DNA of 64,000 nt from Rutidosis leptorrhynchoides (GCF_046630445.1 NC_092333.1:181348501-181412500); one strand, 5' to 3'. Counted from the first letter of the stretch, positions 50,319 to 64,000 are shown. Made by a program: numbers and translations. Notes: generated by a model not told the origin, from the sequence alone.

Positions 50319-53247
50319 TGTGATGAAGGTGTACGAATCATCAACAACAGGATCATTACAAGGTCGAACACTATATGCTGTTTTAAAAGAAGTTTGCATT
50401 CATAAGAAAAGGTGATGTCTTAACCAACATCAAATGTTTTACAATGAAAGTATGCTTCTATGAATAGAAGCAATTAATGATAGTACGTGACCCAATGGTC
50501 GTTACGAATACATTGTTCAAAAGTAATAAAGTTTGTGAATGCAAGATAAACGTTTCATGCGAGGACATCTCTAACACAAGCAGCGGGTGTCTACAGCAAG
50601 ACTACAACAGCGGAAGCAACCAAACCTTAAGCACCTGAGAAAAACATGCTTAAAAACATCAACACAAAGGTTGGTGAGCTATAGTTTAAGTATAACAGTA
50701 ATGTAAGGTAGGCCACGAGATTTCAGTATTTCAAAACAGTATGAAAAGTATATGTTCAACTGTGGGCACTTGGCGAGTGCGTAAGTTTACGAAGTATTAA
50801 ACACCCGTTAAATGCTAGCGCTACTAGCCCGAGTGGAGATGTCAAACTCTATGGATCCATATCTAAGATTCGCGTTCACCGGTTCAAAGACCAATGACTA
50901 AACGTTACCGAGCTAAGGGGAAAGTTTATGCCGTTGTATAACCCACACATATATAAAGTTTAAGTACTAGTGCCCAGTATGTAAAATGTAAAATGCGCAT
51001 GTATTCTCAGTTCCCAAAATAGTTAAAGTAAAAAGGGATGCTATAACTCATAGTGGAAAGTAGTAAAAGTCGATACGCGGGAATAGTAAGCAAGTGGTTG
51101 GTCCGAAAGGTCCTCAACTTAAGTCAAAAGTTACTAAGTCAGTAAATTTTTCCCAAAGGTTTAAAAGTATGTAAATTAGGTCTTAAGTATCATCATCATT
51201 CATCATTAATCAAAAAGTGTAAAGTAAGATTCAATCAAGAATAGAGTTTGAAATAAAGGCTGACTTCGTTCAGTCGCCACGACTTCTATACAAACTGAAA
51301 TGAGGTGAAACCAGTGGCCATGGCTCCGTATATGAGTCCCCTAGAGGCTGACCAACTTCTAGAACGAAACTCGTCTTCGTTTGACCATGGCTGTGGTTTA
51401 TGTGCGAGTAGGTCAGAAATTTCAGCACAACGTTAAAAGGGTGTAGTGACTTTCGGATTGCCATAAATCCTAAACCGCAACTCGGATTAAGACGGGGTCT
51501 AATCGGAAAATCATATACTCGAACCGAACTAGCTGGAAATCAAATTTTCCAGTAGCCCTTGTTACTGATCAGTTCAATAAAACAGTAAGTAATGTGTTCC
51601 GGTGGGTTCTTGGTCCTTGATGCTCATCACGGTTCTCATCCTTGATGCTTATAGCTTCAAGTGTACAACTCGTTGATGTGTTTGCATAATCTTAACCAAG
51701 TTTTGTCCATCATAACACTAGTGTAAATCTAAGATATGTAACACAACTCAATTAAGGGTTGTAAGTAGTTTGATGAACCAAAGTTACATCAAGATCTTAG
51801 ATCCGACACATACATGAGTTCTAATAGTAATATTAAGCTATAAACTTGAAAGTAAACTAAATAAACAAGATCTTAAGTTGTAGAACTTAGATCTTAGTTA
51901 GATCTTAAAGATCCTAGACTAGAAAGTCTAGATCTAGTGTTCTTAAGTTAGATCCTAAGTTATAGAACTTGGATCTTCACTTTAATGAAACCATAAGTTA
52001 TGAAACTTAGATTTTCATCTTGTAAAATGTATGTAAGCTTATAAGCTCTTATTTACAACAAAATTAGAAGACCATAAGCTATAAAAACTTAGATCCAACA
52101 TAAGTGTGTGAAGTTATAACTAGAAAGTTATACTTCCATGTTCTTGAACTTATAAAGTTAACTTTAGTTTCAAGAAATATGAGATCAAGTTTAACTATTA
52201 ATACTTGGCCAAATTAACAATATTACAACTTTAAAGTACTTACAAAAGAAAGAAATAAACTAAAGTTACAAGTATTATGTTCATTTTTGTTTCATACTTA
52301 AGAAGATTCAAGTCAAGCTTGGATTTTAAGAATTTAAGTCTACAAAACATGAACACAAGTATGATTATGAAGTTTATGAACTTTAAATCTTATAACATTT
52401 AAGTGTAGAACCATAAGTTATAGAATTTAGATCCTTGTTCTTGGTTCTTCATCAAACAAAGATGAAAGTAACCAAGATTATATGAAGATTCAAGTTAGAA
52501 AACTTGATCTTTAACAACAACAAACAACAAGTAACAAAAACAAGTAAGAATGATGATACTAGTGGCGGTTTTGTTAAAGGAAAAAGAAGAAGAAAACTAG
52601 AACATATTACTTACAAGAAAGAAGAGAAAAGTTGAGAGAAAAGTGTAAGTATGTGTGTGTAAAAAGTGAGGTTCAATACTAGTGTATATGTAACAAAAAT
52701 TGGAAAAAAATGGAACTCTCCTCCCTAGCTCCAAATACCGTCGGTTTTAAGGCCAAAGGGGAAGGGTGAAGACTCACTTTCAAGTGTTGGAGAATGGTGT
52801 AAGCTTAAAATGGTATTAAAGTTAAATTACATGGGAGCTTGGTGCTAGCATGCTTGTGACAAGTCTCTTCATTCACTAATTAATCTTGTTTAAGTCTTAA
52901 TAAGTTACTAGCATAAAATTGGGCTCCTAATTAATCCATTAAGAGAAGTAGGGTGGGCTTCCAAGTCCATTAATACAAGCCCAAGTCCAAGTAAGCAACA
53001 AATCAAATAAAAGCCCAAGTAATTAACTACTTGCATTAGTTAATTAAAAATGATTAATAATAATTAATCATGAACGTAAATAATATCCAAAATATTATAC
53101 GTGAAAAGTACGTGTGTCACAAAGATAAGTCGGGACATGTAAAGTCAATTACGGTAACAAGTAAATGTACAAGAATAAATTTAATAAAGCGCAAGTATTA
53201 ATAACAAATGTTAATAATTATACGTTGGAAAATACAGGGTCGTTACA
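50319..53247 (-). repeat. Element B, 5' LTR
   Basis: TGTGATGAAGG to GGTCGTTACA, 2929 bp. It shows the uninterrupted form of the site (near 51552) where N inserted in the other LTR. No long microsatellite, in contrast to the other LTRs here. No genes. Confidence 0.88.
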
Positions 53248-54274
53248 TAAAAGCCGATAGATCTATCTTTAGGATTCGCGTCAATTGGTGGCAATTATAA
53301 TAAACATCAATTCTTAGGCTACCAAGTTCAACAAGGGCCATATCCGGTATAACAATTCAACCATAGAATATAGTTTCTATTACTTGTGTCTATTTCATCA
53401 ATCATTTATAAAAGCGCATGTATTCTCAGTCCCAAAAATATATATTGCAAAAGCATTTAAAAAGGGAGCAAATGAAACTCACAATACCGTATTTCGTAGT
53501 AAAAATACATATGATGTCATTGAACAAGTGCAAGGTTGGCCTCAGATTCACGAACCTATATTAATTATACATATTTATATGTTGGTCAATATCTGTCTAA
53601 CAATTTAAGTCAAGTCATAGTGTATCACAATCCTAATGCTCGAGACTAATATGCATAAGTCAACAAAAGTCAACTTGATCCAAAATGTCTTCCAAAATCT
53701 ATACATTATTATTATATAGTTTAAATATAGTTGTTTTATATTTTTAAATATTTTTAACTGATTTATTAGAGTAAATAATATAATTCATTTATTAGTAACT
53801 AAAATTTTATATTAAAAATTATATAATAAAAATATACTTTTATATATCTTAAGTAATAAAATTTATAAAGTTCATTTAATATCATAAAAATATAGTGGTA
53901 TGAATTTATTATTGTAATTATATTACGTGTGGTAAAAATATCTTTGTATCACATAACTCTTTGATAAAATAATATTGATAATAATAATAATAAGTAAAGG
54001 TTGTATTATTTTGTAATACTAATAATAATAACAATATTTATATTTACTAATGATGATATTAATTATGATAAAATGATAATTCTAATCATGATAATCTTTA
54101 TAATAACGATACTTTTTAATATTAACTGTGATAATATTTTATAGAAAAATAATAATCTTATTCAAAATGATAATTTTTAATAATAATAATAATACTAAAA
54201 TGATAATAATAATGATATTTATAATATTACTGATATTTCTTTTGAAAATGATAGTTTTAATAATAATGATTCTT

Positions 54275-54276
<2 letters not shown>

Positions 54277-54358
<82 letters not shown>
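54277..54358. repeat. (AAT)n microsatellite in LTR C
   Basis: Pure run of AAT units, positional counterpart of 14837-14927. Confidence 0.9.
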
Positions 54359-54359
<1 letters not shown>

Positions 54360-54721
54360 AAATGATTTTTTTCTTAAATCAATATCTTGCTATATTTCAA
54401 TTTCATCATGATACTCATACTCATTATTTCATAATCGTTTTGTTTAATAACTTTTAGTCTTCTTTTGTATCGCAATTATAATAATGATAATAATAGTAAT
54501 CATAATAATTAGATGATACTAATATTAGTTTTAATGATAATGATACTAATAATAATAAATATTATAATAACATTAATGATAATACTAATAACTATTTTAA
54601 TGATAATAATAATAAAAATAATAATAATAATGATAATGTTAATAATAATCTTAATGATAATGACAATAGTAATACTAATAAAAATGACAATTTTTAATGA
54701 TAACACTTATAACGATAATGA

Positions 54722-54731
<10 letters not shown>

Positions 54732-54812
<81 letters not shown>
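54732..54812. repeat. (AAT)n microsatellite in LTR C
   Basis: Pure run of AAT units, positional counterpart of 14496-14592. Poly-Asn frames are artefacts. Confidence 0.9.
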
Positions 54813-55524
54813 TAGATAATAATAATAACGACGATAGTAACGACGATAGTAATAATAATAATCATTTTAATAACAATACTAAAATTCATTTGGTCGTATC
54901 TTTTAATCCGTTCATCGAAATCACACGAGTTCTAAATGAAAAGTTCTTAATTTTTCGCCAGCTTTCCAACGACATGCATATCATATACCTTATCTCAGTA
55001 GCATATGTATCTAATTCATGATCTATAGTAAACTATTTAATGACAATATTAAGCATACAAGCATGCATAATCCTATATACTCGAGCACTAGTCAGGGATA
55101 CACTAATAATATATAAAAGTTAAGTTATGAGTGCTCACATATCAATATTGTGATTCAATATTGCAGGAAAGTACGTAGACGCAACAGAGATGATAAACAC
55201 TAGATTGACCTCACGAGCATACCCACGAACTAAACCCATAACCTCCATAGCTATAACCCATAATTTCCTTAGCCCTATCCCACTCGAAAAACCCATTTTT
55301 GAAATAACCCGCTCATGACTTCGTCGTAATATTTTATGTATAAACTAATAATAATATTACTCCTAACCATAAGATTAATAATAATATTAATCTTAATAAT
55401 AATAATAATAATAATATAAATAAAATAAATATATTACGGAGTACAATATAGATAGAGAGATTGAATGTGAATTAATCCGGACGAAATCGATATTTGAAGA
55501 GGTTTCTTGCCCACCTACCCTCTC

Positions 55525-55576
55525 CATGCGATCGCATGAGACTTGAGAGGTATAGCCATGCAATCGCATGGCTATA
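55525..55576. repeat. Pair of GCATCGCATG-type palindromes
   Basis: CATGCGATCGCATG (55525-55538) is a perfect palindrome. TATAGCCATGC-AATC-GCATGGCTATA (55551-55576) is an 11-bp perfect stem with a 4-base loop. They lie together in the more GC-rich part of the C LTR. Confidence 0.8.
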
Positions 55577-55634
55577 TGAACATGGCCACAATCTATTTTT
55601 TTAAACCTTCCGACGCTCTTATACTCATACATAG

Positions 55635-55635
<1 letters not shown>

Positions 55636-55713
<78 letters not shown>

Positions 55714-55731
55714 TATAGATATATATATATT
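55636..55731. repeat. (AT)n microsatellite in LTR C
   Basis: AT run of about 75 bp followed by imperfect units, directly upstream of the D insertion site. Confidence 0.9.
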
Positions 55732-55797
55732 ATTAATATATAATATATTTAATCTTTAGAATTAATTAAATATTATATTATATTCTCGTGCATAGTT

Positions 55798-56157
55798 TGT
55801 AGTGACCCGAATTTTCCCATGTTTATATATATTAAATGAAATTGATATTTACATGATTAAGTATTTCCAACATGTTAAGTAATCAAACTTGTTAAGACTT
55901 AATTAATTGAAATAGATTTCATATAGACAATTGACCACTCAAATTGACCGGTGATTCACGAACGTTAAAACTTGTAAAAACTATATGATGTCATATATAT
56001 AGATATATATATATAGTTAACATGATATTATGATAAGTAAACATATCATTAAGTATATTAACAATGAACTACATATGTAAAAACAAGACTACTATCTTAA
56101 GGATTTCAAAACGAGGCATATATGTAACGATTATCGTTGTAACGACATTTAAATTTG

Positions 56158-56199
<42 letters not shown>

Positions 56200-59099
56200 T
56201 CATATTAAGATATATTAATACATCATGATACCATGATAATGTAATAATTTAACATCTCTTTAGATATAATAAACAATGGGTTAACAACATTTAACAAGAT
56301 CGTTAACCTAAAGGTTTTCAAAACAACACTTACATGTAACGACTAACGATGACTTAACGACTTAGTTAAAATGTATATACATGTAGTGTTTTAATATGTA
56401 TTCATACACTTTTGAAAGACTTCAAGACACTTATCAAAGTACTTCTACTTAACAAAAATGCTTACAATTACATCCTCAATCATTTTCATCAACAATTCTA
56501 CTAGTATGCACTCGTATTTGTACTTGTACAATACACAGCTTCTAAATGTATTTACTATTGGTATATACACTCTAATGATCAACTCTTAGCAGCCCATGTG
56601 AGTCACCTAACCATGTGGGAATCATAATTTAACATCTAGCATGAAATATCTCACAAAATTACAAACTAATGGAGCCTATAATGAGACTACACTTTCACGT
56701 GAATTAGGAGTACCATAAACACTTTCATTTTGCAACTTACATGCATCAAACTACTCTATCTCAAGTGTTCTTCCATTGTTCTAAGTGTTATTCATCATCT
56801 TCATCAAAATCTAGCTCAATCTAGTTCATAAATCCATACATAAACCAAGTTATAAAACAACTACTCAAGAACACACCAACAACACTTCCAAGTTTGCTAG
56901 CTTGCTTCCAATCTTGCAAATCCACTTTGAGTGATCATCCAACCTTAAGAAATCTTTCTTATTTACAGTAAGATATCTTTCTAATATAAGGTAATACTCA
57001 TATTCAAACTTTGATTCAATTTCTATAACTTTAACAATCTTATTTCGAGTGAAAATCTTACTTGAACTTGTTTTCGTGTCATGATTTTGCTTCAAGAACT
57101 TTCAAGCCATCCAAGGATCCTTTGAAGCTAGATCTATTTTTCTAATTTCCAGTAGGTTTATCCACAAAACCTGAGGTAGTAATGATTTTTATAACATCAT
57201 TTGATTCGTATATATAAAACTACATTATTCGAAGGTTTAAACTTGTAATTACTAGAACATAGTTTAGTTAATTCTAAACTTGTTCGCAAACAAAAGTTAA
57301 TACTTCTAACTTGACTTTTAAAATCAACTAGACACATGTTCTATATCTATATGATATGCTAAATTAATGATTTAAAACCTGAAAACACGAAAAACACCGT
57401 AAAACCGGATATACGCCGTCGTAGTAACACCGCGGGCTGTTTTGGGTTAGTTAATTAAAAACTATGATAAACTTTGATTTAAAATTTGTTCTTCTGGGAA
57501 AATTATTTTTCTTATGAACATGAAACTATATCCAAAAATCATGGTTAAACTCAAAGTGGAAGTATGTTTTCCAAAATGGTCATCTAGACGTCGTTCTTTC
57601 GACTGAAATGACTACCTTTACAAAAATGACTTGTAATCTGTATTTTTGACTATAAACTTATACTTTTTCTGTTTAGATTCATAAACTTAAGTTCAATATG
57701 AAACCATAACAACTTGAATCACTCAAAATGGATTTAAAACGAAGAAGTTATGGGTAAAACAAGATTGGATAATTTTTCTTGTTGTAGCTACGTGAAAATT
57801 AGTAACAAATCTATATTAATCATATCCTAGCTAACTCATATTGTATTATACATGTATTCTAATATATTATGTAATCTTGGGATACCATAGACACGAATAC
57901 AATGTTTTTACATATCATATCGACCCATCTATATATATATTTCGGAACAACCATAGACACTCTATATGCAGTAATGTTGGAGTTAGCTATACAGGGTTGA
58001 GGTTGATTCCAAAATATTATATATACTTTGAGTTGTGATCTAGCCTGAGGCTTGTATACACGAGGTCGTGGATTGATTCGAGATAATATATATTGCTTTA
58101 TTTCTGTACATCTAACTGTGGACAACTAGTTGTAGGTTACTAACGAGGACAGCTGACTTAATAAACTTAAAACATTAAAACGTATTAAAAATGTTGTAAA
58201 TATATTTTGAACATACTTTGATATATATGTACATATTTGTTATAGGTTCGTGAATCGACCAGTGGCCAAGTCTTACTTCCCGACGAAGTAAAAATCTGTG
58301 AAAGTGAGTTATAGTCCCACTTTTAAAATCTAATATTTTGGGATGAGAATACATGCAGTTTTGAAAATGATTTACAAAATAGACACAAGTATTGAAACTG
58401 CATTCTATGTTGAATCGTTATACCGGATATCGCCCTTGTTGAACTTGGTAACCTAAGAATTGGTGTTTATTATAATTGCCACCAATTGACGCGAATCCTA
58501 AAGATAGATCTATGGGCCATTGACAAGCCCCAGTCAGAGAATTTGAACTGCTTTAGTACTTCGATATTTATATATGGGGATATTCTAGATGCATTTGTTA
58601 ATGTCGGTTACCAGGTGTTCAACCATACAAATATTTTTATGCAGATTGCATGTTATTGAAAGATGAAATCTTGTGGTCTATTATTACAATTTGATATATA
58701 GGTTAAACCTATAACTCATGAACATTTTTATTGACGTTATAATCATGTTTATTCTCAGGTGATTATTAAGAGCTTCTGCTGTTGCATGCTAATATATGGA
58801 CAAGATTTGGTGTCAGCATGCTTTTATAATATTGTTTAAAACAGCATTCGAGATTTACTTTGTTGTAACATATTAATATTGTAAACCAATATGTATTGGT
58901 AGTGTGTAAGTGTGATTTTTTAGATTATCATTTCTGATAATCTAGGTGGTGTCCTTTTAACCTTGTCGATAAAATAAAGGTTATGGTTTGTTTTAAAAAT
59001 GAATGCAGTCTTTGAAAAACATCTCATATAGAGGTCAAAACCTCGCAACGAAATCAATTAATATGGAACGTTTATAATTAATATGAACGGGACATATCA
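55798..59099 (+). mobile_element. Solo LTR D with 5-bp target duplication
   Basis: A single LTR (TGTAGTGACCC to GGGACATATCA, 3302 bp) flanked by TAGTT on both sides (55793-55797 and 59100-59104). It is related to the E and A LTRs through blocks such as GTTCGTGAATCGACC (58245), the AGATAGATCTATGGGCC block (58503) and CATATAGAGGTCAAAACCTCGC (59025). No internal sequence adjoins it, so the element was removed by recombination between its LTRs. Includes TA tracts at 56158-56203. No genes. Confidence 0.92.
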
Positions 59100-60028
59100 T
59101 AGTTGATTTGTAATTTTAGCACCGATGAATTGTACGTTGACTCTCGACTTACGTACCGATTCTGTTTTCTCGAACGCATTCTCGTACGCTAAGAAAACTA
59201 GCACTTTACGTTTCGTGACGTGTACCTTTATCAATAATTTAACTTAATCACCTATAGACTATATTACTCATAGTATAACCTTTATATTTGAGTGTTGTGG
59301 TTATTTGCTTTTATGAATCGACATCTCGTTATATATACATATGATAATATTAATTTAAATCCAAAACGTTTTGTATTTAGTTAATATTATATATTATCAC
59401 ATTGTAATATATATATTTTCATTTAAAAAAAATAAACTTGTACATATAGTATGTAATGGAAATATTTATGTAATAATAAAATATTTAGTTTTTCAAAACT
59501 AATTATATTTCAAAGTTCATTTTAAATTCGTTTAGAAACTATTATAACACATAACGTTTACACTTTAAAACTTAATTTGATGCAATCCATTTATGCGCCA
59601 ACGTTTATTTTTAACATCTTACAGGTTTTAAAACACGTTTTTATTTCTTGTTATATAAATCTATATTTTATTGAATCACGGACCATTGTTATAAATAATT
59701 TGTCAAAAGGTTTCTAGAAAGATTCTAAATTTTAGGATAACGTTAAAACCTTTAGCCTTATTAAAATGGCTCGGTAACAATTTGTCAAAAGTGATTCTAG
59801 ATATTTATAAAGTTGTATTCGTTTTAAAAGAAGACGTGACACTCTAATAGTTTGGTGTAATTCCTAAAGTTTATAACAATAAAAGATAATGATAATAACT
59901 TTAATAATCTACTTCTTGACATATTGTAAAATGTACAAATCTTTCGAAATATATCGTAGTACGTTTTTATATCTAATAAGTATATTCAAAACCACCTATA
60001 TATAAGCTCAATATACTTTGTCTATATA

Positions 60029-60109
<81 letters not shown>

Positions 60110-60491
60110 GTTTCTCATAACTCGTTTTATTACGTAGGCGTTTAACTATAACGAATAAATATAACATTATACGTTTATTATTTTGCTAACGTTTACAAGT
60201 CATAAAATAGATTTCCCAACATGTTTACATGTCAATCAAACCGTTTAATGTTTTGTTAATATTTCTCAATTTAGTACTCACACATATGTATATATTCATA
60301 CATATCTATTTACACATAATGGTTCATGAATCGTCGAGAATAGTCGAAAGGTAAATGAATACATGAACACAGTTCATAGTTTTTGAGATTTCAACATTAT
60401 AGACTTTGCTTATCGTGTTGGAATGATATAATCGTGTTGGAATGATATAAAGGTAAAGTTTAAATTTGGTCGAAATTTCCGGGTCGTCACA
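59100..60491 (-). repeat. Element C 3' LTR, proximal (5') part
   Basis: Resumes after D and ends GGGTCGTCACA at 60491 next to the purine tract. With 19063-19636 and 53248-55797 this gives an LTR of about 4.5 kb. (AT)n at 60023-60100 with a short CA tail. No genes. Confidence 0.8.
60023..60109. repeat. (TA)n(CA)n compound microsatellite
   Basis: TA run of about 75 bp with one C interruption followed by CACACACAC. Confidence 0.9.
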
Positions 60492-60527
60492 GTACCTACC
60501 CGTTAAAGAAATTTTGTCCCAAAATTT
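60492..60527 (-). other. Polypurine-tract region and hairpin of element C
   Basis: Minus strand AAATTTTG-GGA-CAAAATTT (60527-60509) and CTTTAACGGGTAGGTAC before the LTR. Both arms differ from A and E at one position each and still pair perfectly. Confidence 0.8.
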
Positions 60528-62885
60528 GATTGGGATGGTCATGGCTGACAATAAGTATGTTTTCATGACTCATATGAGTTGGAAATTAGAGTTTTATCGT
60601 CATTGAGTAATATGGATAAACCAACTCGATTATGTGCAGAGTACGAGTGAAGCTATAACAAAAGAGTGAAATAAGTAGTTGTAGATTCGTCATATCTTTT
60701 GACGTAGATAGGATTGATTTCCAAGTTCAAGAGATTTGGGGACATCTTTGTAATAAAATTTGATTCTTCGATAATCAAGGGAATTAGGATCCGCTTTAAA
60801 TGCAATCATCTGTTTTGATTGCTCTGTCGGATATTTTAATATAAATCCACCCCCTTCGTTTCCTTACAACTCACACCTTCTATTCTTTCTCCCTCAACTC
60901 ATACTTTAAAGTATTCTTCAATATGCTCCATCCCGTTCTAATTTTTGATATACTCCTAACCTTCATATCTGTCATTCTTCTCTTTCATCTTCCACCGGGA
61001 TAATCTATTTACTTCTACTATACTCTTGGTTTTATAGTGTTTTTAGTTCTCTCGTGTCTCTATATTGCTATATGCATCGATATATATGGTTTATAATTTC
61101 TGAGTTGCCGTTGGGCTTTATATCCTCCTTTATATTTCGAAGTCCCTGTTTCTATCTTCTATAATCAGTGTCATTTGCAGTTAATGCTCCCTTCTATTTG
61201 CTACGATTTATACTCCCATTTCTATTTCGGAGCTTCATTCGTTCGTTTCCTCTTCTTGCGATTAAGCATCATATGTAATGGTCCAGAATTTGTAGATATG
61301 AATTTCAGAATGAACATGGTTAATGTTCTAAGAAGAAAATTGTAATGGCACGATCTTGATTTGTCAAATTACCAGAATATCCTAGAAAAGACCGAATCAT
61401 CAAGAAAAATATTTTCTTGATATGTTTAGAGTTTAAGTAGAATACAAGAGTCGTGTAACATGGCACATGATGACGTTATGATCTGTGAATCATCACGTTC
61501 CATTTAGAAACTCAGCATGAATTACTGTAATATATTCACGTTGATTAAGGGTCATTATATTATACTAACTCATGCTTCAGTTCCCAACACTACTTCAAAA
61601 ACATTCTTATTTTAAACCCGAAAGTTTCAGAATTTAGAAACTAAAATAGTTTCTTTTAGGATGTAATACAGGTAGCGCGAAGAGGTAAATGATTTCAGAT
61701 AAGAATGGTTATGAAAATATCTTCAGAAATATGGAGGATATTTATAATGGAAGATACGATGATATCTTTGAATATTTAAGATAAGAGGATGATGAAGAAT
61801 ATTGTCCGCAAGGGTTTTAGAGTCAGGAGCAAGGTATTCGTTAATGACTTCAGCTGACACTGAATCATTTGGATTCTTTGAAGGTAGATTTCATCTTTGT
61901 GATTTTTCCACAGCCTCCTTCATACTTTACTCAATCCGTTTTTCAGTTCCAAACCTTCTCTTTTTCTGAGCTTTGCCAATACACTATTCTTTATCATCAA
62001 ACTTTTTACTGCTAAGGTCGTTTACAGTTTTTGCTGCTTCATCAGCATTTTTCCAGAATTTAGAGAAATACACCGTGGATTGGGATTTTTTTCAGAAACT
62101 TCACATTCTAAGTGTGTAAGTTCAGGACATAGATGTTATATGTACACATATAACTGTTGGCGTAGAGATGCTGCGAGATTTCAAAATACTGATTGCTAAT
62201 TCCCGATGATTCGTATGGCAATTCTCGTTACAAGATGCAGATGAGGAAATGATGAGGTTTCGATAATTATAATGATTTTTCGGAAAGGCAAGGATCAGTG
62301 AAGTTGTTAATGTGGTGGAACATAAACGGGTTCCCGCTAACGATGGTGAAAGGGCAACGTATATATTAAGGTTATAATAAGGCTGTTTTGACTGAAAAGT
62401 CTAAGTTGACTTGCTGGAGTTGTGACAAAACTGACTACTTTGGAGAGGAATTGAAAAGTTGTTTTAGCTAATAAATGCCAAAGGGTCTGACAAGGATGCG
62501 TGTTAAATTATGACTTTGGTTTCAAGAGTTTTTCAGGTACGTAAATGTGGTTAACATGTGGTTGGACCATCATCTCGATTGTTCATTATTTGAAGTGTCT
62601 TCAGGAGTTTCGAAGGGTTTGAACACAGATTGTAATCGTTAATATACATATGATGTTCTAGCGCAATTTTGAAGTTAAAGTATAGCTTTGAAAGATGTAG
62701 GAATCTCAGAGTGATGATACTGGTTATATCGCGAATTAAATTTTGCGATTTCAAAATCAGAATATGTAATTGAATTTGAATGAGTCTGGTTGTTTTGATT
62801 TCTATGAAAGAATGTATATTGAGTATAGTTGATGAACACTGAATCAGATTCGAAGAATGTAACATATTAATTGTGAATTTATATA

Positions 62886-62916
62886 CCTCTCGGGTATCAC
62901 CTACGCGTTAAAAAAA
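62886..62916 (-). other. Internal junction motif of element C, degraded
   Basis: Minus strand TTTTTAACGCGTAGGTGATACCCGAGAGG, recognisable as the motif of A, N and E with three changes. Confidence 0.5.
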
Positions 62917-63659
62917 TTTCACAATTAATATTTTGTACAAAAGCTTTTTTACTACAGTTTTTTTATGAGAATATATATGTGTATATTTTCTTCAGATATA
63001 ATATAGATTTAATGAGTTAATATTAAATTAAACTCATTGGATTTTTCGGCTAGAACTAGAAATGAATAATCTCTAAAACTTTAGAAATTTCATAATCTTC
63101 GTGGATTATTACTTCAACGTAAATGAAATTATGAATCAATACTTCATTATTCATTTTTATTGATATTTACTTGGTGAATGATGTTGGTGGTCGTGGGATT
63201 ATTGTGAATTTCACAAGGTACGAATGATGTTATTTGAAAAGTTTTGAGTACATCGATGATGAAAGTGTAAAAATCAAACATATATTCGAATAATACACTT
63301 GATTTATTATGAATTGGAATTTATTAAATTGAGATACAGATTGTAATTAACGATGGTTAAGTTGCGGATGAAAGACGTACATCATTGCAAATTTTGTAAT
63401 ATGAATTAACCGAGTAGTTAAGATTCACACATAATAGCTTAGTACGGAAAGATTTATTACGATTTAAAATTTTATATATATAAGATATACATATAAATCT
63501 TTCGGTGGAAATGAGTTAATACTTCATAACTCGTTGATACAATATACTCGTTGTCGATTCGTAATGATGTCTACAGTGATTCTTAAACTGATGGAATTTG
63601 TGATGTTATAGGTCCTGCTGATTCTGACGATGCTGACGGTACTGACTGTGCTAGTGAAG

Positions 63660-63749
63660 CTACGGTACTGTTGATGCTGTTGGTAAAACAAGTCTAGCTT
63701 GTAAATCATACACCATTCTTTTCAGGGTTTCTACTCTTCCTTCTATCAT
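63660..63749 (-). pseudogene. Short coiled-coil-like remnant in element C
   Basis: 29 codons from ATG 63749 to TAG 63660 (MIEGRVETLKRMVYDLQARL and an Ala/Thr/Pro end). Place and pattern correspond to the end of the small ORF in N (26388-26711), but the frame upstream is closed. Too short to stand alone. Confidence 0.3.
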
Positions 63750-64000
63750 TTTGATTCACTCAACTGATTTATGATTAGGGCTAGAATAGATAATCTCTAA
63801 GACTTTAGAGACTACATAATCGTCGCAGAATGTTTCTCTAATGAAGTTATGAATCAACACTTCATCGTTTGTTGTTGTTGGTATTCCTTAGTATTTACAG
63901 AGCGTATGACATTGGTGCTCGTGTGACAGATTGTAAAGTTGAGGTTTACGACACGGTTGTGGTTGGAGGTGGTAATGGTACTGTTGGCGTTGATGATGGT

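Larger units (their letters stand above)
53248..55797 (-). repeat. Element C 3' LTR, middle part
   Basis: Continues from 19636 after removal of B. Inverted match to F from 13927 to about 16130. Contains the empty site of the SINE-like insert (near 53785) and two (AAT)n tracts (54277-54358, 54732-54812). It is cut by solo LTR D at 55797. A frame at 53384 is LTR sequence, not a gene. Confidence 0.75.
60492..64000 (-). mobile_element. Element C internal region, non-coding, runs off the window
   Basis: Begins (minus strand, 3' end) with the purine-tract hairpin and is homologous through about 62900 to 24202-25985 of N and 1-2424. No gag or pol frame on the minus strand over 3.5 kb. The 5' LTR and primer site should lie beyond 64000. 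More diverged from N than 1-2424 is. Confidence 0.75.

Noticed and set aside
57841..58125. Overlapping 65- and 88-codon frames on both strands
   Set aside because: Lie inside solo LTR D, in a block also recognisable in the leader-side repeats of A and N (near 2000 and 8100); no protein features.

Overview
This window looks like plant nuclear DNA from a gene-poor block made almost entirely of nested LTR retrotransposons. I see no host gene. The pol proteins are Ty3/gypsy chromoviruses of the Tekay (Del) type with a C-terminal chromodomain and a TGGTATCAGAGC initiator-tRNA-Met primer site. One fragment is Athila-like. The wording of the pol proteins and the many long-LTR, AT-rich, (AT)n/(ATT)n-loaded elements suggest a eudicot, most likely Asteraceae. 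The family assignment is inference from remembered protein style, not a search.

Layout. 1-2424 is an internal piece of a non-autonomous element (minus orientation). It is joined through a short templated filler to 2450-2928, the 3' end of a plus-oriented element. Element A (2929-13926, plus) is a complete LTR-internal-LTR element whose 4 kb internal region has no gag-pol. 13927-16809 is a plus-oriented LTR piece (F) carrying a SINE-like insertion with a 13-bp target duplication. 16810-19062 is an Athila-like fragment (minus) with a retropepsin and a two-exon ATHILA-type ORF. From 19063 to 60491 runs a single very long minus-oriented LTR (element C, 3' LTR, about 4.5 kb of its own sequence). 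It is interrupted by element B (19637-53247, minus, Tekay, decayed) and by solo LTR D (55798-59099, plus, target duplication TAGTT). Element B is itself interrupted twice. Its 3' LTR holds element N (20936-30134, minus, non-autonomous, target duplication CCAGA). Its gag holds a tandem three-LTR Tekay array E (35780-48325, plus). The internal region of C fills 60492-64000 and leaves the window.

How the parts relate. E is the youngest-looking autonomous element: its gag-pro-RT-RH-INT-chromodomain frame is broken by only three nonsense codons. Non-autonomous A, N and C share with E the primer site, about 130 nt of leader after it, an internal GGGTA/TACCC hairpin motif, and a hairpin plus purine-tract junction just before the 3' LTR. 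This fits a parasitic element family copied by Tekay enzymes (inference). A and N also carry, inside the LTR, a tRNA-like module with a B-box and a T5 run, and N keeps a short coiled-coil reading frame with degraded relatives in A and perhaps C.

Inferred order of events: C LTR first, then B into C, then N and E into B; D into C separately; A and the SINE-like copy into LTR F. All boundaries were read by eye from repeated copies and may be off by a few bases.
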